Assembly (NCBI GenBank): GCA_013368445.1
Contig: JAACJO010000001.1
Location: 2,418,001-2,482,000, forward strand
DNA from: Leucocoprinus leucothites
Lineage: Eukaryota; Basidiomycota; Agaricomycetes; Agaricales; Agaricaceae
Reading direction: 5' to 3'
Length of the DNA: 64,000 bases
Within the stretch, counting starts at the first letter, position 1. Each line of letters opens with the position of its first letter. Under the pieces are notes generated by a model, which had not been told where the DNA came from, did not search any database, and saw only the letters and a program-made list of their open reading frames with translations. This document shows positions 10,800 through 21,750 of this stretch, piece after piece. The translations under genes and the position numbers were made by a program.

Positions 10800-11430
10800 A
10801 TGTCAGACTCTCAGACGACCCAAGAACCACAACAACTACCGAAAGAGGAGGAACAAACACTCCCCGAACTGAGCCCCAAAGAATTCAAGCGATATAACCG
10901 TCTCTCAGAGAAAATGGACGCTTTTGTAAGCCTAGCCCTCTTTAACTAACCACTCACCCTTGCAAGAGCGCAGGAGCTCACTAATCACCATGGTCATCTA
11001 GCATAACCACTTCCGCCAGACCTGGTCAACAATGGACACGGCCTGCAGCACCTCCAAACGTCCTCACGGGATGTCCCTTCGCCAATTCCTTGCCTATTCC
11101 CTCGACTTTTGTACAACCTTGAACATGCATCACAACATCGAAGAAAAATACGTCTTCCCAGCCCTCGCTCGTAGGATGACCGTGTTTAATACCAACGAGC
11201 TGATGAAATCTCAGCACAAGGAGATTCACGTAGGATTGAATAAGTTGCAGAAGTGGCTGGAGGAGTGCAAGACAGGCGAGAGAGAATATCGGGCAGATGA
11301 AATGAAAGAGATTATGGACGGGTTTGGAGACGTGCTTTGGGAACACTTGGATGAAGAGGTCGTGCAGCTCGGAGCAGAGAATATGAGGAAATTTTGGACA
11401 ATGGAAGAGGTTGATCGAATGGGATTTTAG
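10800..11430 (+). CDS. Hemerythrin-like HHE-domain protein
   Basis: Two exons (10800-10925 and 11002-11430) joined by a GT-AG intron. After a short acidic, Pro/Gln-rich N-terminus comes a four-helix HHE domain with the expected iron ligands in order: HNHFR at the exon 2 start, MHHNIEEKYVFP, QHKEIH, and WEHLDEEV near the C-terminus. The domain fills almost all of exon 2, about 140 residues. Hemerythrin-like domains bind a di-iron centre and are tied to oxygen, iron or redox sensing; the role in fungi is largely unknown. In-frame codons lie upstream of the chosen ATG, but the reading from MSDSQTTQ is the natural start. It ends about 110 bp from the CUL4 stop codon, convergently. Confidence 0.8.
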
Positions 11431-11542
11431 ACACATATTCATTCTTATCTTATCTCGAGCTCCAATACCCTGTATGGAGGAAACATTGATTCACTGGGAT
11501 TGTCTTTCTAAGAGGGTGTACTGTCGAACAACAACACTAGAT

Positions 11543-14540
11543 TCAAGCAACGTAATGGAACTTATTCCTCTCAGTCTTATCCCTCTCCAGGTACTCCGTT
11601 TCCACAAGTGCATCAACCCTCTGCTTGATCACATCCACCTGTGGCACGAAATGATTTTTCACCGCATCAATGGTCGCCGTCTTCAACTTCTCATACATCA
11701 TCGTCTTATTCGCCTTCATGATGCGTACAATGGCAGCATCAAGGTACATCTTCCTGTCTCCTTCGATTGCCGCATTCGTTTTCTTAGACTCTTCGGGCTA
11801 GACGAAAAGGTCGACATCAGAGTAGCCAAGAGAAGCCAGGTAGGTACGTACCGAGACTTTTGCTTGAATCGAGTTGATATGTACCTTCGGTCGTGGGTCC
11901 GTGAACTCAGTGTTGAATCGGAATACATCGTCATCGTCAACATCCCTTCCCAGTGGAATCTTCTTCAACACTTTCTTCTTGCCGCAAGCGAGGCTCTGTA
12001 ATGTTCTCCGTAACTCTGCGTCACCTAAGCAATCAATTAGCGCCGCACTCTTAAAACCAAAGCGCCGGGACGCACTCCTCATCATGGTTTGAGCCTTTAT
12101 ATCCTGGAACGCCAACTCTGGAGATTGATTGAACAGTAACAACACGACAGCCTGATACAAGCTGACAGACAACTCCTTCACACTAGTCGAAAACCTTGCT
12201 TTGAGAGTTGCACTTCCGAGACCATGATTCCAATCTAAAATGCGACTCGCATGTCTGCCTTTGTAGTATGCCTCGAACCTGTTCAACTGTTCTTGCATCT
12301 TTGGGCACGGTCAATGAGGATAAACAAATGGAAAGACAAAGTACTTGCATCTGGAGGAAGAAAGACGTCCTTAGCGTAGTTCCCCTTGGTCTTGATCTTA
12401 CTTTCGTTTTTGTTTTCACTGTCTTCGTCGGGTATGGTGTCGTTGCCTCTGAATGGCCACGCACTCCGTTGGAGTACCATAACGTTCAACTTTCTCCCGG
12501 AATCATTGTCGCCCAACTTGGAGTGATAGTCCTCCATGTTTTCTTTGGAAAGCGCCAGATCCTTGAACATGTCCTCGCCCATACCAAACTCGGGATCGTA
12601 TTCTATTCTCAGCACCGTCGTTAGCAAATATACTTCATGACAACAAGCCGAGAAACGCACTCTCTTTCATCTTCTTCAGCATGCTTATTTCAAAGTCATT
12701 GGATGCACTCTTGCCGAGAAGGAGCCGTTTCGCCAGGCTCCGATGATAGAACGTTCTGAAGACATCTTTGTCCTCAGAGAATCGATAAAGTTCCAGAGCG
12801 TTGTTCAAAATCGTATCAAACTCGGCATCACTACTTTCTCCTTGACCCCTTCGCATTGCTTTGTCCAAGTACTTAGCAATCATCTCTGCAGGTTTGTTGC
12901 GCCGTGCTTTGAAGCCAATAGTGAATGCATCGGTGAGAGCATATACGAAAGTCTGGTCAGGATGTTTGCGAGGGGATGACATCGAATTGAGAGCCGACGT
13001 TGAGGCTTTCGAAAATGCTTGATCGATGGTACTGTTTGCAAGGTGCCTGAGCTTAAGTAGGCGATCAACCATATCGTCATCGTTTTCTATGTCTTTGACG
13101 ATGTTCACAACGCTCGTCTATGTATTTTTAGTGGACAGGCCAATCGAAGGAGATGGGCTAGACGTACGATTATGTACTTCCTGAAAGCAGCACACATGGT
13201 TTTCAAACCATCAACGCGCCCGAAGAGATCGTACATGACCTCTAAAGAGTTCGTGTCGCCCGCCTCCATGTATGGACCAATAGCTGGAGTGCCAAGTCAG
13301 AATTAGTACGTTCCCAAAGCTGATTGAAATGACACATACTTTCAGTGGCCAACCATTCCAACCTGTCATCCCAGAGCGCTTTTTCTGTTGTTGCTCTTAA
13401 AAGGCCCCAGCTGCCAACAGGGAGGACCGCGTGGCTCCTCTCCATCTCCTCAGAAATTCTGGCTTGTACATGCTGAAAGAACACTTGTGGATTCTTCTGC
13501 TGTTCTATTGCAAGTCGCTCAGACTCCGCAGTGTAGTATTCGTGGGTGAGAGAGACGTAATATTGTTCGAACTTGTCATATTGGCCGTGGGTGATAAGTT
13601 GGTTGATAAGGCGAGGAATCGCGTCCCGGTGTGGGTGTGGTGCCCTGTGCAAAATGCAGCTTAGAATGATGTGATCCAGTTGCAGAGGACAAACGTACTT
13701 AGAGTTGCGCTCACTCTCTGCCCACTCCTTTAAGCCTTTCTGAAGGCTTTCTATAATTCTCGGATTTCCGAAAATGGACTCCCCGAATGCAGCATACGCT
13801 GTCGTGCGAATAGGTTTCAAATCGCTGTTGCTGACGACATATTCTTGGTCCAAGTATGTGAGCAGTGATACCAACAGATTCTGGCAGAGCATCTCAGCCA
13901 GAGAGGCTGAAGTGAAAGGGCGATAGGACTCACAATCCTCGTTTCGAACCATGCACATGTTGTCACAAAATACGTGATCCAATCAATTGGTTCTTTATCT
14001 CCCCGGGTACAAGTTCCAACAAGTGTATTGACGCATTTCTCCAACTCCATCTGAAGCACATCATACAAACCCTCGCCTCGTTTCGCGATACTGACGACTG
14101 TGCGACAAGCGCAATATATGCTGTGGTTAGTGGTAGGCATAAGCACATCTTGATCGGGCTTGAGGATGATACGTATGCAGTGACGCAGAAGGGCAAACTC
14201 TTTATCCCCAGAAACGGGTTTATTGACTACGATCGAACGACAGAAAGATAAAATGAGACCGGATGTACCTGCATAGAACTTGAGACTCACATAAATCACC
14301 CCCAGCGAGGTGAAGTGTCAATGGTCCAGATTTACTTGTTCCGGATGCAAAATTCGCTGTAGCTGCGGTTTGAGACCTGGAAGCAGAGGCAGAATCAGAG
14401 TCGGTGTCCAAGCGGGGTACTTTTCGACGAGGAGATGCCGACCCAGTGTCATTTGTATGAGCTTGCGATATTGTATCCTTCAGCTCAGTTAACCCCTTCG
14501 ACGTCCTGGGGAGAGTCAAGAGAATCGATATGCTCGCCAT
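11543..14540 (-). CDS. CUL4: Cullin-4 scaffold of CRL4 ubiquitin ligase
   Basis: Cullin with about ten exons. The N-terminus is Ser-rich and carries an SPRRKVPRL basic motif. The cullin-repeat region follows (LYDVLQMELEKCV, SLLTYLDQEYVV, YYTAESERLA, ISEEMER), then the homology domain (NKPAEMIAKYLDKAMR, FYHRSLAKRLLLGKSASNDFE, LRRTLQSLACGKKKVL). The C-terminal winged helix holds the neddylation site AAIVRIMKANKTM and ends KFHYVA. The phrase LRRTLQSLACGK and the KRLLLGKSAS segment favour Cul4 over Cul3 or Cul1. Cul4 binds DDB1 through its N-terminus and Rbx1 at its C-terminus; with Cdt2, also encoded in this window, it forms CRL4-Cdt2. Length fits the family (about 750-800 aa). The start at 14540 is the first Met of the first exon. 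Confidence 0.85.
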
Positions 14541-15697
14541 CGCGGTGGTGAGTATGAGAACGCTCAGTCCGCGTGAACTGACTGAAGTGCTTTTGCGATG
14601 TCATCAGCTTAGATAAGAGAATATATACAAAGCGCGTCTAAGTACGTAAATATTTGATGCAGCACCTTGAATTGACTTGGGGGAGGAAAATTAGAAACTC
14701 AACTCTCTTCTGGTTATTATGACGCTGTCAAGAGCCTCACATGTATAATGCACACAATAATTATGATATCTCGATGATGGCGGAACGCCAAAGACTTAGC
14801 GCTCATTAGAAATGATGCAGTGGCGGGAACAGCACACGCCCATCCGACTGGACCGGCTACTGCCATGAGTAACCTTTTATCCAATACTATCGAGCACTTT
14901 TACTATAAAACCACATTTCCTCGTATAATTGATTTACTGAGCATCAGGCGAGGTGGTAACGGTAGTATGTGACTCAGAATTCAAGAACAATGTGTCCTTC
15001 ATCCTGTAGGATGGAGCCTGTCTTCTTCATTTCGGCGTTTCATCGGGCTGCGAAATTTGACAATTTTCTCATCGCCGAAGCGTCAATTTAACAGGACTGG
15101 GCAGTGAGCATTTAACGCTATTAGATTAAATTACCGTAACTTCGCGCTTGAGAATTATACAGCATCCAGAAGTATATAGTTGGGCAGGCGACTTCTCGCC
15201 CCCCTCAATCACGCCTCACATTCCTCCCCTACTATCCCTGTAGTGTCAGGCAGCCGAAGCCTCCAATCAAAAGGACTAAGCAGACAAAAGTGTTTTGAGT
15301 CTAGCGTGCACGAGCGACAGTGAATTTACTCATACTAAAACACGAGTTTTCGTCGGACTTGAAATTGTGCGTCCATCCCATCCTCCAGTGTCTGACTATC
15401 ACAAGAGTGGATACGGACGAGAAGCCGGAATTATCTTATCAGATAATTTGGCCTGTTTGTTTTGCATCATCAACCCTGTTTTGCACCTGCCTGCTTGACT
15501 CGACTCGCAGGAATCCGCCTCCATTTTTCTCTGAATTTCATCACCTCTGGGGTACTCGAGCGTCCGTGTGACTCATTTCCCTTCCTATTTCTAGGTTTCG
15601 GGATCTTCAGGAATTGTTGTACTTCAAAATCCCACAATCCAACTCTTCCACTACTTCTTTTTCTTCATTTACCCAAAGCAAGGTTCTTTATATCTCA
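14541..15697. promoter_or_regulatory. CUL4-ARG8 divergent intergenic region with TGACTCA sites
   Basis: A 1.16 kb region between divergent genes, with a CT-rich tract before ARG8. TGACTCA, the Gcn4/CPC1 core site, occurs at 14970-14976 and 15569-15575, and again inside ARG8 intron 1 at 15831-15837. This fits cross-pathway control of an arginine gene; the inference rests on motif matches only. No coding sequence was recognised. Confidence 0.45.
14772..14789 (+). repeat. 18-bp repeat, copy 2
   Basis: Exact second copy of the sequence at 10608-10625. The flanks outside the 18 bp differ, so this is not a long duplication. Confidence 0.5.
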
Positions 15698-17393
15698 ATG
15701 CGCCGACAAGTCACTACCAGCCTTATTTCTGCTGCCGTTCGTGGTCGCCAAACAGCCCGGAGCCTGACTCGTCGCGCACCCTACACTCGCCTACTCTCAG
15801 TATGTCCCGACTTCCTCTCATAACTTCTTTGACTCACAACCTCCACCTATCTGTCCCTCAGACGAGCCAATGGACACTACCTACATCTCCTAGTACCAAA
15901 TATAGCAAGCCAGTGTACAATCTCAATGCGTCTCCGGAGCAGAGCAAGGTTCCCAAAGCCCCCTTACTTGGCGTTTATGCCCGTCCCGAGTTCGTGGTCT
16001 CGCATGGAAAGGGCTCGTATGTTTGGGATACGGAAGGAAGGAAATATTTGGATTTCAGTGCTGGCATAGCTGTCAACTCACTAGGCCATGCGGATGAGGG
16101 TGTTTTGAAGGTGTGTACCATCATGTTTAATATTAGCGCCCGCTCCAAAACTAAGCGCCTATAGGTTATAAACGAACAAGCTTCTAAAATTATCCACGCC
16201 AGTAATGTTTATCACAACGAATGGTCCCCTCAGCTCGCATCTCTCCTCGTGGCGGTCACCCAACGTGAAGGAGGTCTCGGCTTCGCGCCCGGTCACCAAT
16301 CAACCAACCCTCCTAGCGGGCTACAGGTCTTTTTCTCGAACTCTGGTACCGAAGCCAATGAAGGTGCACTCAAGATCGCTCGTAAAGTCGGGAAAGAGCG
16401 CTGGTCACTCAAGCATAACAAAGCGTGGGGTGCACCAGGCTCGGAATGTACCAAGACAGGAATTGTCTGCTTCGAGAATGCTTTCCATGGGAGGAGTATG
16501 GGTGCTCTCAGTGTTACGACAAATCCGAAATATCAGGCACCTTTCGCACCTCTTTTACCTGGAGTTTCTTGTGGGAAGTTGAATGATATGGAGGCACTGA
16601 GCACACTGGTGACTGAGGATACCTGTGCCGTAATTGTCGAGCCTGTGCAAGGGGAGGGCGGAATCCATCCTGCTCAAACGGAATGGTTGATCCAATTGAG
16701 GAAAAGGTGCGATGAGGTTGGCGCAGTGTTGATTTTTGACGAGATCCAGGTAAGTAAATGTCATCTTGGTCCAGACCCAAGCCTCATGCGATTTTCTGTA
16801 GTGTGGGCTCTATCGTACTGGTACCCTATGGGCTCATTCGCCGCTTCCCGTCGAGGCTCATCCTGACATGGTGACAATGGCGAAGCCTCTCGCTAATGGA
16901 TATCCTATTGGTGCTATCCTCCTCCGTGATTCTATCGGAAGTACCATGACGCCAGGTTAGTTTTTGTTCGTCCCCCAGTAATTTCGGGGCTGAAATAATC
17001 TATTCTCAATATCCAGGAACTCATGGAACAACATTCGGAGGATCGCCTCTCGCTTGTGCTGTCGGTTATCATGTCCTTAGTCGACTCTCAGATCCGGCCA
17101 TGGCTTCACAGATCAGTGATATCAGCTCGTACCTCACTCAGCGGCTACAGCTTTTGACTCAATGGTTCCCTCAGCATTTGCAGCCTACCGTTCGTGGACG
17201 CGGGTTGATTCTAGGCCTTGGATTTAAGGATACCGAAGCTCCTGGAAAGGTAGTTGGTCTTGCGAGGGAGCGGGGAGTGTTTGTGTTGAGCGCTGGCAAG
17301 GACGTCGTGAGGTTGGTGCCGAGCCTTAACATTGGAAAGGAAGAGGTGGATTTGGCGGTCGATGTTTTGGAAGGTGCTTTGGCTGCTCTGTAA
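15698..17393 (+). CDS. ARG8: Acetylornithine aminotransferase, mitochondrial
   Basis: Class-III PLP aminotransferase that makes N-acetylornithine in the mitochondrial arginine pathway. The N-terminus (MRRQVTTSLISAAVRGRQTAR) is an Arg/Ser-rich, acid-free presequence. Domain landmarks in order: YLDFSAGIAVNSLGH, FFSNSGTEANEGALKIAR, CFENAFHGRSMGALS, VEPVQGEGGIHPA, IFDEIQ followed across an intron by CGLYRTGTLWAH, the PLP lysine in MAKPLANGYPIGA, and TTFGGSPLACAVG. These fit ArgD/Arg8 better than ornithine aminotransferase. Introns are at 15800-15861, about 16111-16164, 16750-16800 and 16955-17017. The start is the Met opening the presequence. TGACTCA sites flank it. Confidence 0.92.
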
Positions 17394-18703
17394 CATTATA
17401 TTGTCGCTCGCTTTGTGGCTAGCCTTCTCTGGCCGAGAACTGGAATCTCGCGGAGTGGAGTAATTGCTTGGATCTTATTGGATGTATACGTTGTTCATAG
17501 AGAATTTGACAGATACCATTATGGTTTTACACCTGTATCCGCGAAGCTGGTAAGCGATTTGGAATATAAAAATCGATTGCATTGATATTAGGACATCATG
17601 AGGCTACCCTTCAAAATCGATTCGGTTTGAAATAAATTGGAATAGCCGAACTCCTGCTTCGCGGTCGTGTAGGTGCCATAGCATACTGGATCCTCCCTTG
17701 GACCTCCTATCTGCTATAGCCGTTTTATTATATTCTGAAGACACTGGATGTTCTCGGTGCTATCAGTCGTCAGCGGTATAATCATCAGATCGGCTTCAGA
17801 AATGAGCCGTCATAAACTGACAACAATAGCGATCACCGTTCCTCTTCAAGACAAGCTATACTTAACAAAACTCTCCAACAGCTTAATATCGATCTATTCG
17901 GGGAATACAGTTACAGTTACTTGACAACCCCTGATAGTTGGCTGACGATAGTTGGCCTTATTTCGAGCTATACTTATTTGCGTGCCCGAGTGACAAAGTT
18001 GCAAGATCGCCAAGAGGTATACGGAAGTTACGAGATATCAGGCGAAGGCAAAGCAAATAATTTCCTGTGGCTTCCTGGCGCAGGGCGGGGGAGTTAGGCA
18101 CCGCCCCAAGTAAGCCACCAGAATTTGACACCCACGTCAAGGGTCACCGCATGGGATGATAAAGATAACTTCAGGTGGTTGCATTGCTAGATGATCTGCT
18201 TTCGATGCGGCTGTACAAGCGCAGTCGAGAATACGCTAACAGACAGATGTATACGTGAAGCGACGGCTGCGTAGGTTGGCGTAACAGATAATGGTTTCAG
18301 GATCGGTTGCCAAAGACGAGTTCAACCAATTGAACGATTAGAACTTGGTGGGCCATCTGGGGCGAGCGATTATCCGAGAAAGACCAAGCTGGATCGTGAT
18401 GAGAGTACTTGCTCAGGTACAGAGTTGCCACAATGACAATCTTTGGTACAACAGGTCACGACTCCAGTTGTACTCCAGTATCTGGGAGAGCTCCTCATTG
18501 CAAGACTGAAACATGGGGAGGGCCTGATTTTGAATGTCCAAGCACGGTATGATGGTGCCAGGCTGTGTGCTGAAAATAGGCTACAGAAGACTTTGTTTTC
18601 GTTCTGGTCGGACGGAAGTTGGTTGCCGACGAGATTTCCGGAGCAATGTTTCCCCAGTCACGTATTTGGTTTCATGTAAGCCATATGCAGTAAGCTCCTA
18701 GTT

Positions 18704-18790
18704 TTTTTGGTAAGTTGTAGAAAGAATATGCTAGAACATTGCATTTTCGGTAAGTTGTAGAAAGAATATGCTAGAACATTGCATTTTTGG
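18704..18790. repeat. 40-bp direct tandem duplication
   Basis: The block running from the T-rich GGTAAGTTGTAGAAAG to GAACATTGCATTTT is repeated with a period of exactly 40 bp (18711 matches 18751). The copies differ by about one base (TTTTCGG against TTTTTGG). It lies about 270-350 bp before the HEM1 start. Near identity suggests a recent event. Confidence 0.9.
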
Positions 18791-18940
18791 AAAGCTGATC
18801 CCGAGACAATGCCATCCGAGCAAGAGTTAGACCGCTGGAGGTGCTGCAAGTAGTGGTGTAATGGAGGTGGAACGTAGGCTAGCTTGTCGGGGTAATCGAC
18901 GGCAGAAGGAGATTGCCCCTGGATAACCGGAGGATGGGTA

Positions 18941-18959
18941 ATTGGCGGGTGCTGATTGG
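18941..18959. promoter_or_regulatory. Two inverted CCAAT boxes upstream of HEM1
   Basis: ATTGG at 18941-18945 and 18955-18959, about 100-115 bp before the HEM1 ATG. CCAAT is the HAP-complex site, and yeast HEM1 is HAP-regulated. The functional link here is inference. Confidence 0.4.
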
Positions 18960-19056
18960 CTGTGGTGGACCATGCGTGACTGGATTCCGCGTGAATTCAA
19001 AAAGTCTGGATTTGCAAACACCCGTCTCCCCACTTTCATCCTCTCCTTCTCCTCAG

Positions 19057-21314
19057 ATGGACAAACTCTCGTCCCTCACCCGCTTCAAGGCGGCTTGCCC
19101 CTTCCTTGGTAGTACCAAGACCTCCACTCTTCGCTCTCTTTCCACGTCGACTTCTCCCCGCTTCCCGACGCTCTCTGCGTTGACCGAGCGAGCTACCAAA
19201 TGCCCTGTCATGGGCCCCGCCCTCAACACTCGTTCCAAAGAAATCGTCGCGGGATACGCCAGCGTTGCAGCTAATGCCGACGTCGAGAAGATTCACAAGG
19301 ACAAGGGTGTCAATATTCCCGCCGGTGCATCCATCGAAAAGTGCCCTCACGCTTCGGCCGCTCGGGCTGCCGCTCGCATGGCTGATGAGTTGGCTGCCGC
19401 TACTGCTGCCAAGAAACACGCAGACAAGAAAGCTGCGGCCGCTGGTTGCCCATTCCACCAGAAGGCTGCCACCGAGAGCGCCACGGCCAAGAAACACACC
19501 GGTTTCGACTACGAGGCTTTCTACAAGGGAGAACTTGACAAGAAGCATCAGGACAAGTCTTACCGCTACTTCAACAACATAAACCGACTTGCTCGTAAAT
19601 TCCCGGTCGCCCATACCGCAAATCCGAAGGATGAAGTTGAAGTTTGGTGTGCCAATGATTATCTCGGCATGGGCAATAATCCCGTTGTCCTTGAAACCAT
19701 ACAGTACGTACTGTTCGAGAACGAGTCCCAATCAAGTAGCTCATTATGGCTTTTCAGTCGTACCTTGGACAAGTATGGTCATGGGGCGGGCGGTACCCGA
19801 AATATAGCCGGCAATGGTGCGATGCACCTGGGGTTGGAGCAGGAATTGGCAGCCTTACATCGCAAAGAGGCTGCGTTGGTCTTCTCGTCTTGCTACGTCG
19901 CCAACGATGCCACGTTGACGACTCTTGGTACCAAACTTCCCGGCTGTATCCTCTTCTCCGACGCCATGAACCACGCTTCTATGATCCAAGGGATGCGTCA
20001 CTCCGGTGCTAAACGGGTTATTTTCAAGCATAATGATCTCGAGGACTTGGAGGCTAAACTCAAGCAATACCCTAAGGAGACGCCAAAGATAATCGCATTC
20101 GAGAGTGTATATTCCATGTGTGGCAGTATTGGTCCCATCAAGGAAATCTGCGATCTGGCTGAACAATATGGTGCATTAACTTTCCTTGATGAGGTACGTC
20201 ACTTTAGCTTGAGATTTATTAATAGCATTCATATTGAATAAACTGTGCTCTCTGTTAGGTTCATGCTGTTGGTCTCTACGGTCCTCGTGGTGCTGGTGTT
20301 GCCGAACATTTGGATTATGATGCCCACCTCGCCGCCGGTCGGAGTCCCGATCCTATCCCTGGTTCTGTCATGGATCGTGTTGATATCATTACTGGTAAGC
20401 ATATAGCCGCTGTGTTATTCCAGGTGATCGTGCTGAGGCATTGTTTCAGGTACTCTTGGAAAGGCATACGGCGCTGTTGGTGGCTATATTGCGGGCTCGG
20501 AGGAGTTTGTTGATATGATTCGGTCTTATGCCCCCGGTTTCATCTTTACGACTTCGCTTCCTCCCGCAACTGTCGCTGGCGCTCGTGCGAGTGTGGTCTA
20601 TCAGTCTGAATACCTGGGTGATCGTCAATTGAAGCAACTTAATGTTCGTGAAGTCAAACGTCGTTTCGCGGAATTGGATATCCCTGTTGTGTGCGTGCTG
20701 TTCTTCATTGTTGTAGCTGTGACATACTCATGTTTGGTTCTGGTACTATTAGCCCTGGTCCTTCTCACATTGTCCCCGTCCTCGTTGGTGATGCTGCCCT
20801 CGCCAAGATCGCATCGGACAAACTTCTTTCGGAGCATAATATCTACGTTCAGGCTATCAACTATCCAACTGTTGCCCGGGGCGAAGAACGTTTACGGATC
20901 ACTGTCACTCCCCGCCACACGGTTGAACAGATGCACAATCTTGTTCGCGCAGTCGACCAGGTCTTCACTGAGCTGAACATCAATCGCCTTAGTGATTGGA
21001 AGTTGGCGGGTGGGCGTGCTAGTGTTGGCATGCCAGGCGCCTCGGACACCGTGGATCCCATCTGGACAAATGAACAAATTGGCTTGCACAACGGAACTGC
21101 GCCCCGCAGCTTGAGGAATGGAGAAAAGGCTGTTGTTGATGGAAAGGCAGTGACCGTCGCTCGCAGCAGGTTTGACATACTGTTGGGACCAATGTATGGC
21201 AAATTGCAGCCCAACAGGGACTTTGGTACCCCTGCTGTCGCTGATACGGTATTGAATACTCCTTTGGGTGCCGAGAGCATTCCGGTCGCCCCTGCTATAG
21301 CTGTATCGGCTTAG
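19057..21314 (+). CDS. HEM1: 5-aminolevulinate synthase, mitochondrial
   Basis: PLP enzyme that condenses glycine and succinyl-CoA, the first step of heme synthesis. The N-terminal 150 residues carry a presequence and four Cys-Pro heme-regulatory motifs: ACPFLG (Cys14), KCPVMG (Cys49), KCPHAS (Cys96) and GCPFHQ (Cys131). The catalytic core follows: [74 protein letters not shown], and the PLP lysine in [13 protein letters not shown]-terminal blocks ([26 protein letters not shown]) are followed by a long variable tail. Introns fall near 19705-19756, 20194-20258, 20395-20449 and 20695-20752. The ATG at 19057 opens the presequence; the frame stays open upstream, but without a better start. Confidence 0.93.
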
Positions 21315-21750
21315 ACACGGTCTTCATGGATACCACATACCAGTCGGATGACTTTTCTTTCCTTACCTCCCCGTTTCTGCCTGCCTTATAATCCTTTGAA
21401 ATATCTTGCCTTTGTTGTGTGTGCTGTAGACATTGTTGGTAGACGTTGGTTGAACTGAAACCCAGATGTTGACTACGTTTATTCACCACAAGCCCAGACG
21501 AAAAGTACCGGAAAACATGAGTCCGAAGAATTGCAAAAATTGGAAAGCAAAAATGATAATTATAAGTGAAGCTGGCGAACGACGAGTTGATAAAAGTACA
21601 GCTCTCAGTGTACCAGTGAAAGGCTTCGGGGGCTGAAGAGCATTTCACGAAGTTACATCGGGTATAGGAGGAACATTGATCTTCCTTTCTGGATACCTAA
21701 AGGAGGGGTATCTCAGACTCATTCAAAAGCATCGGTATCCTGAAAAGTAC
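21315..21750. other. 3' spacer between convergent HEM1 and IME4
   Basis: About 440 bp between two stop codons. The short open frames have no recognised motif. Likely 3' UTRs. Confidence 0.6.

Larger units (their letters stand above)
17397..19056. other. Long intergenic region before HEM1
   Basis: About 1.66 kb between ARG8 and HEM1. No recognisable gene: open frames are short and lack motifs. It holds a 40-bp tandem duplication near 18704-18790 and two ATTGG (inverted CCAAT) boxes close to HEM1. The size suggests an extended regulatory region or a decayed gene. Confidence 0.5.

Noticed and set aside
19036..19731. 231-codon minus-strand frame inside HEM1
   Set aside because: Shadow of the GC-rich coding strand; no motif, and it overlaps a strongly supported gene.
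18913..20241. Extended HEM1 frame from 18913
   Set aside because: The extension begins at TTG and adds non-presequence residues; [10 protein letters not shown] at 19057 is a better mitochondrial start.
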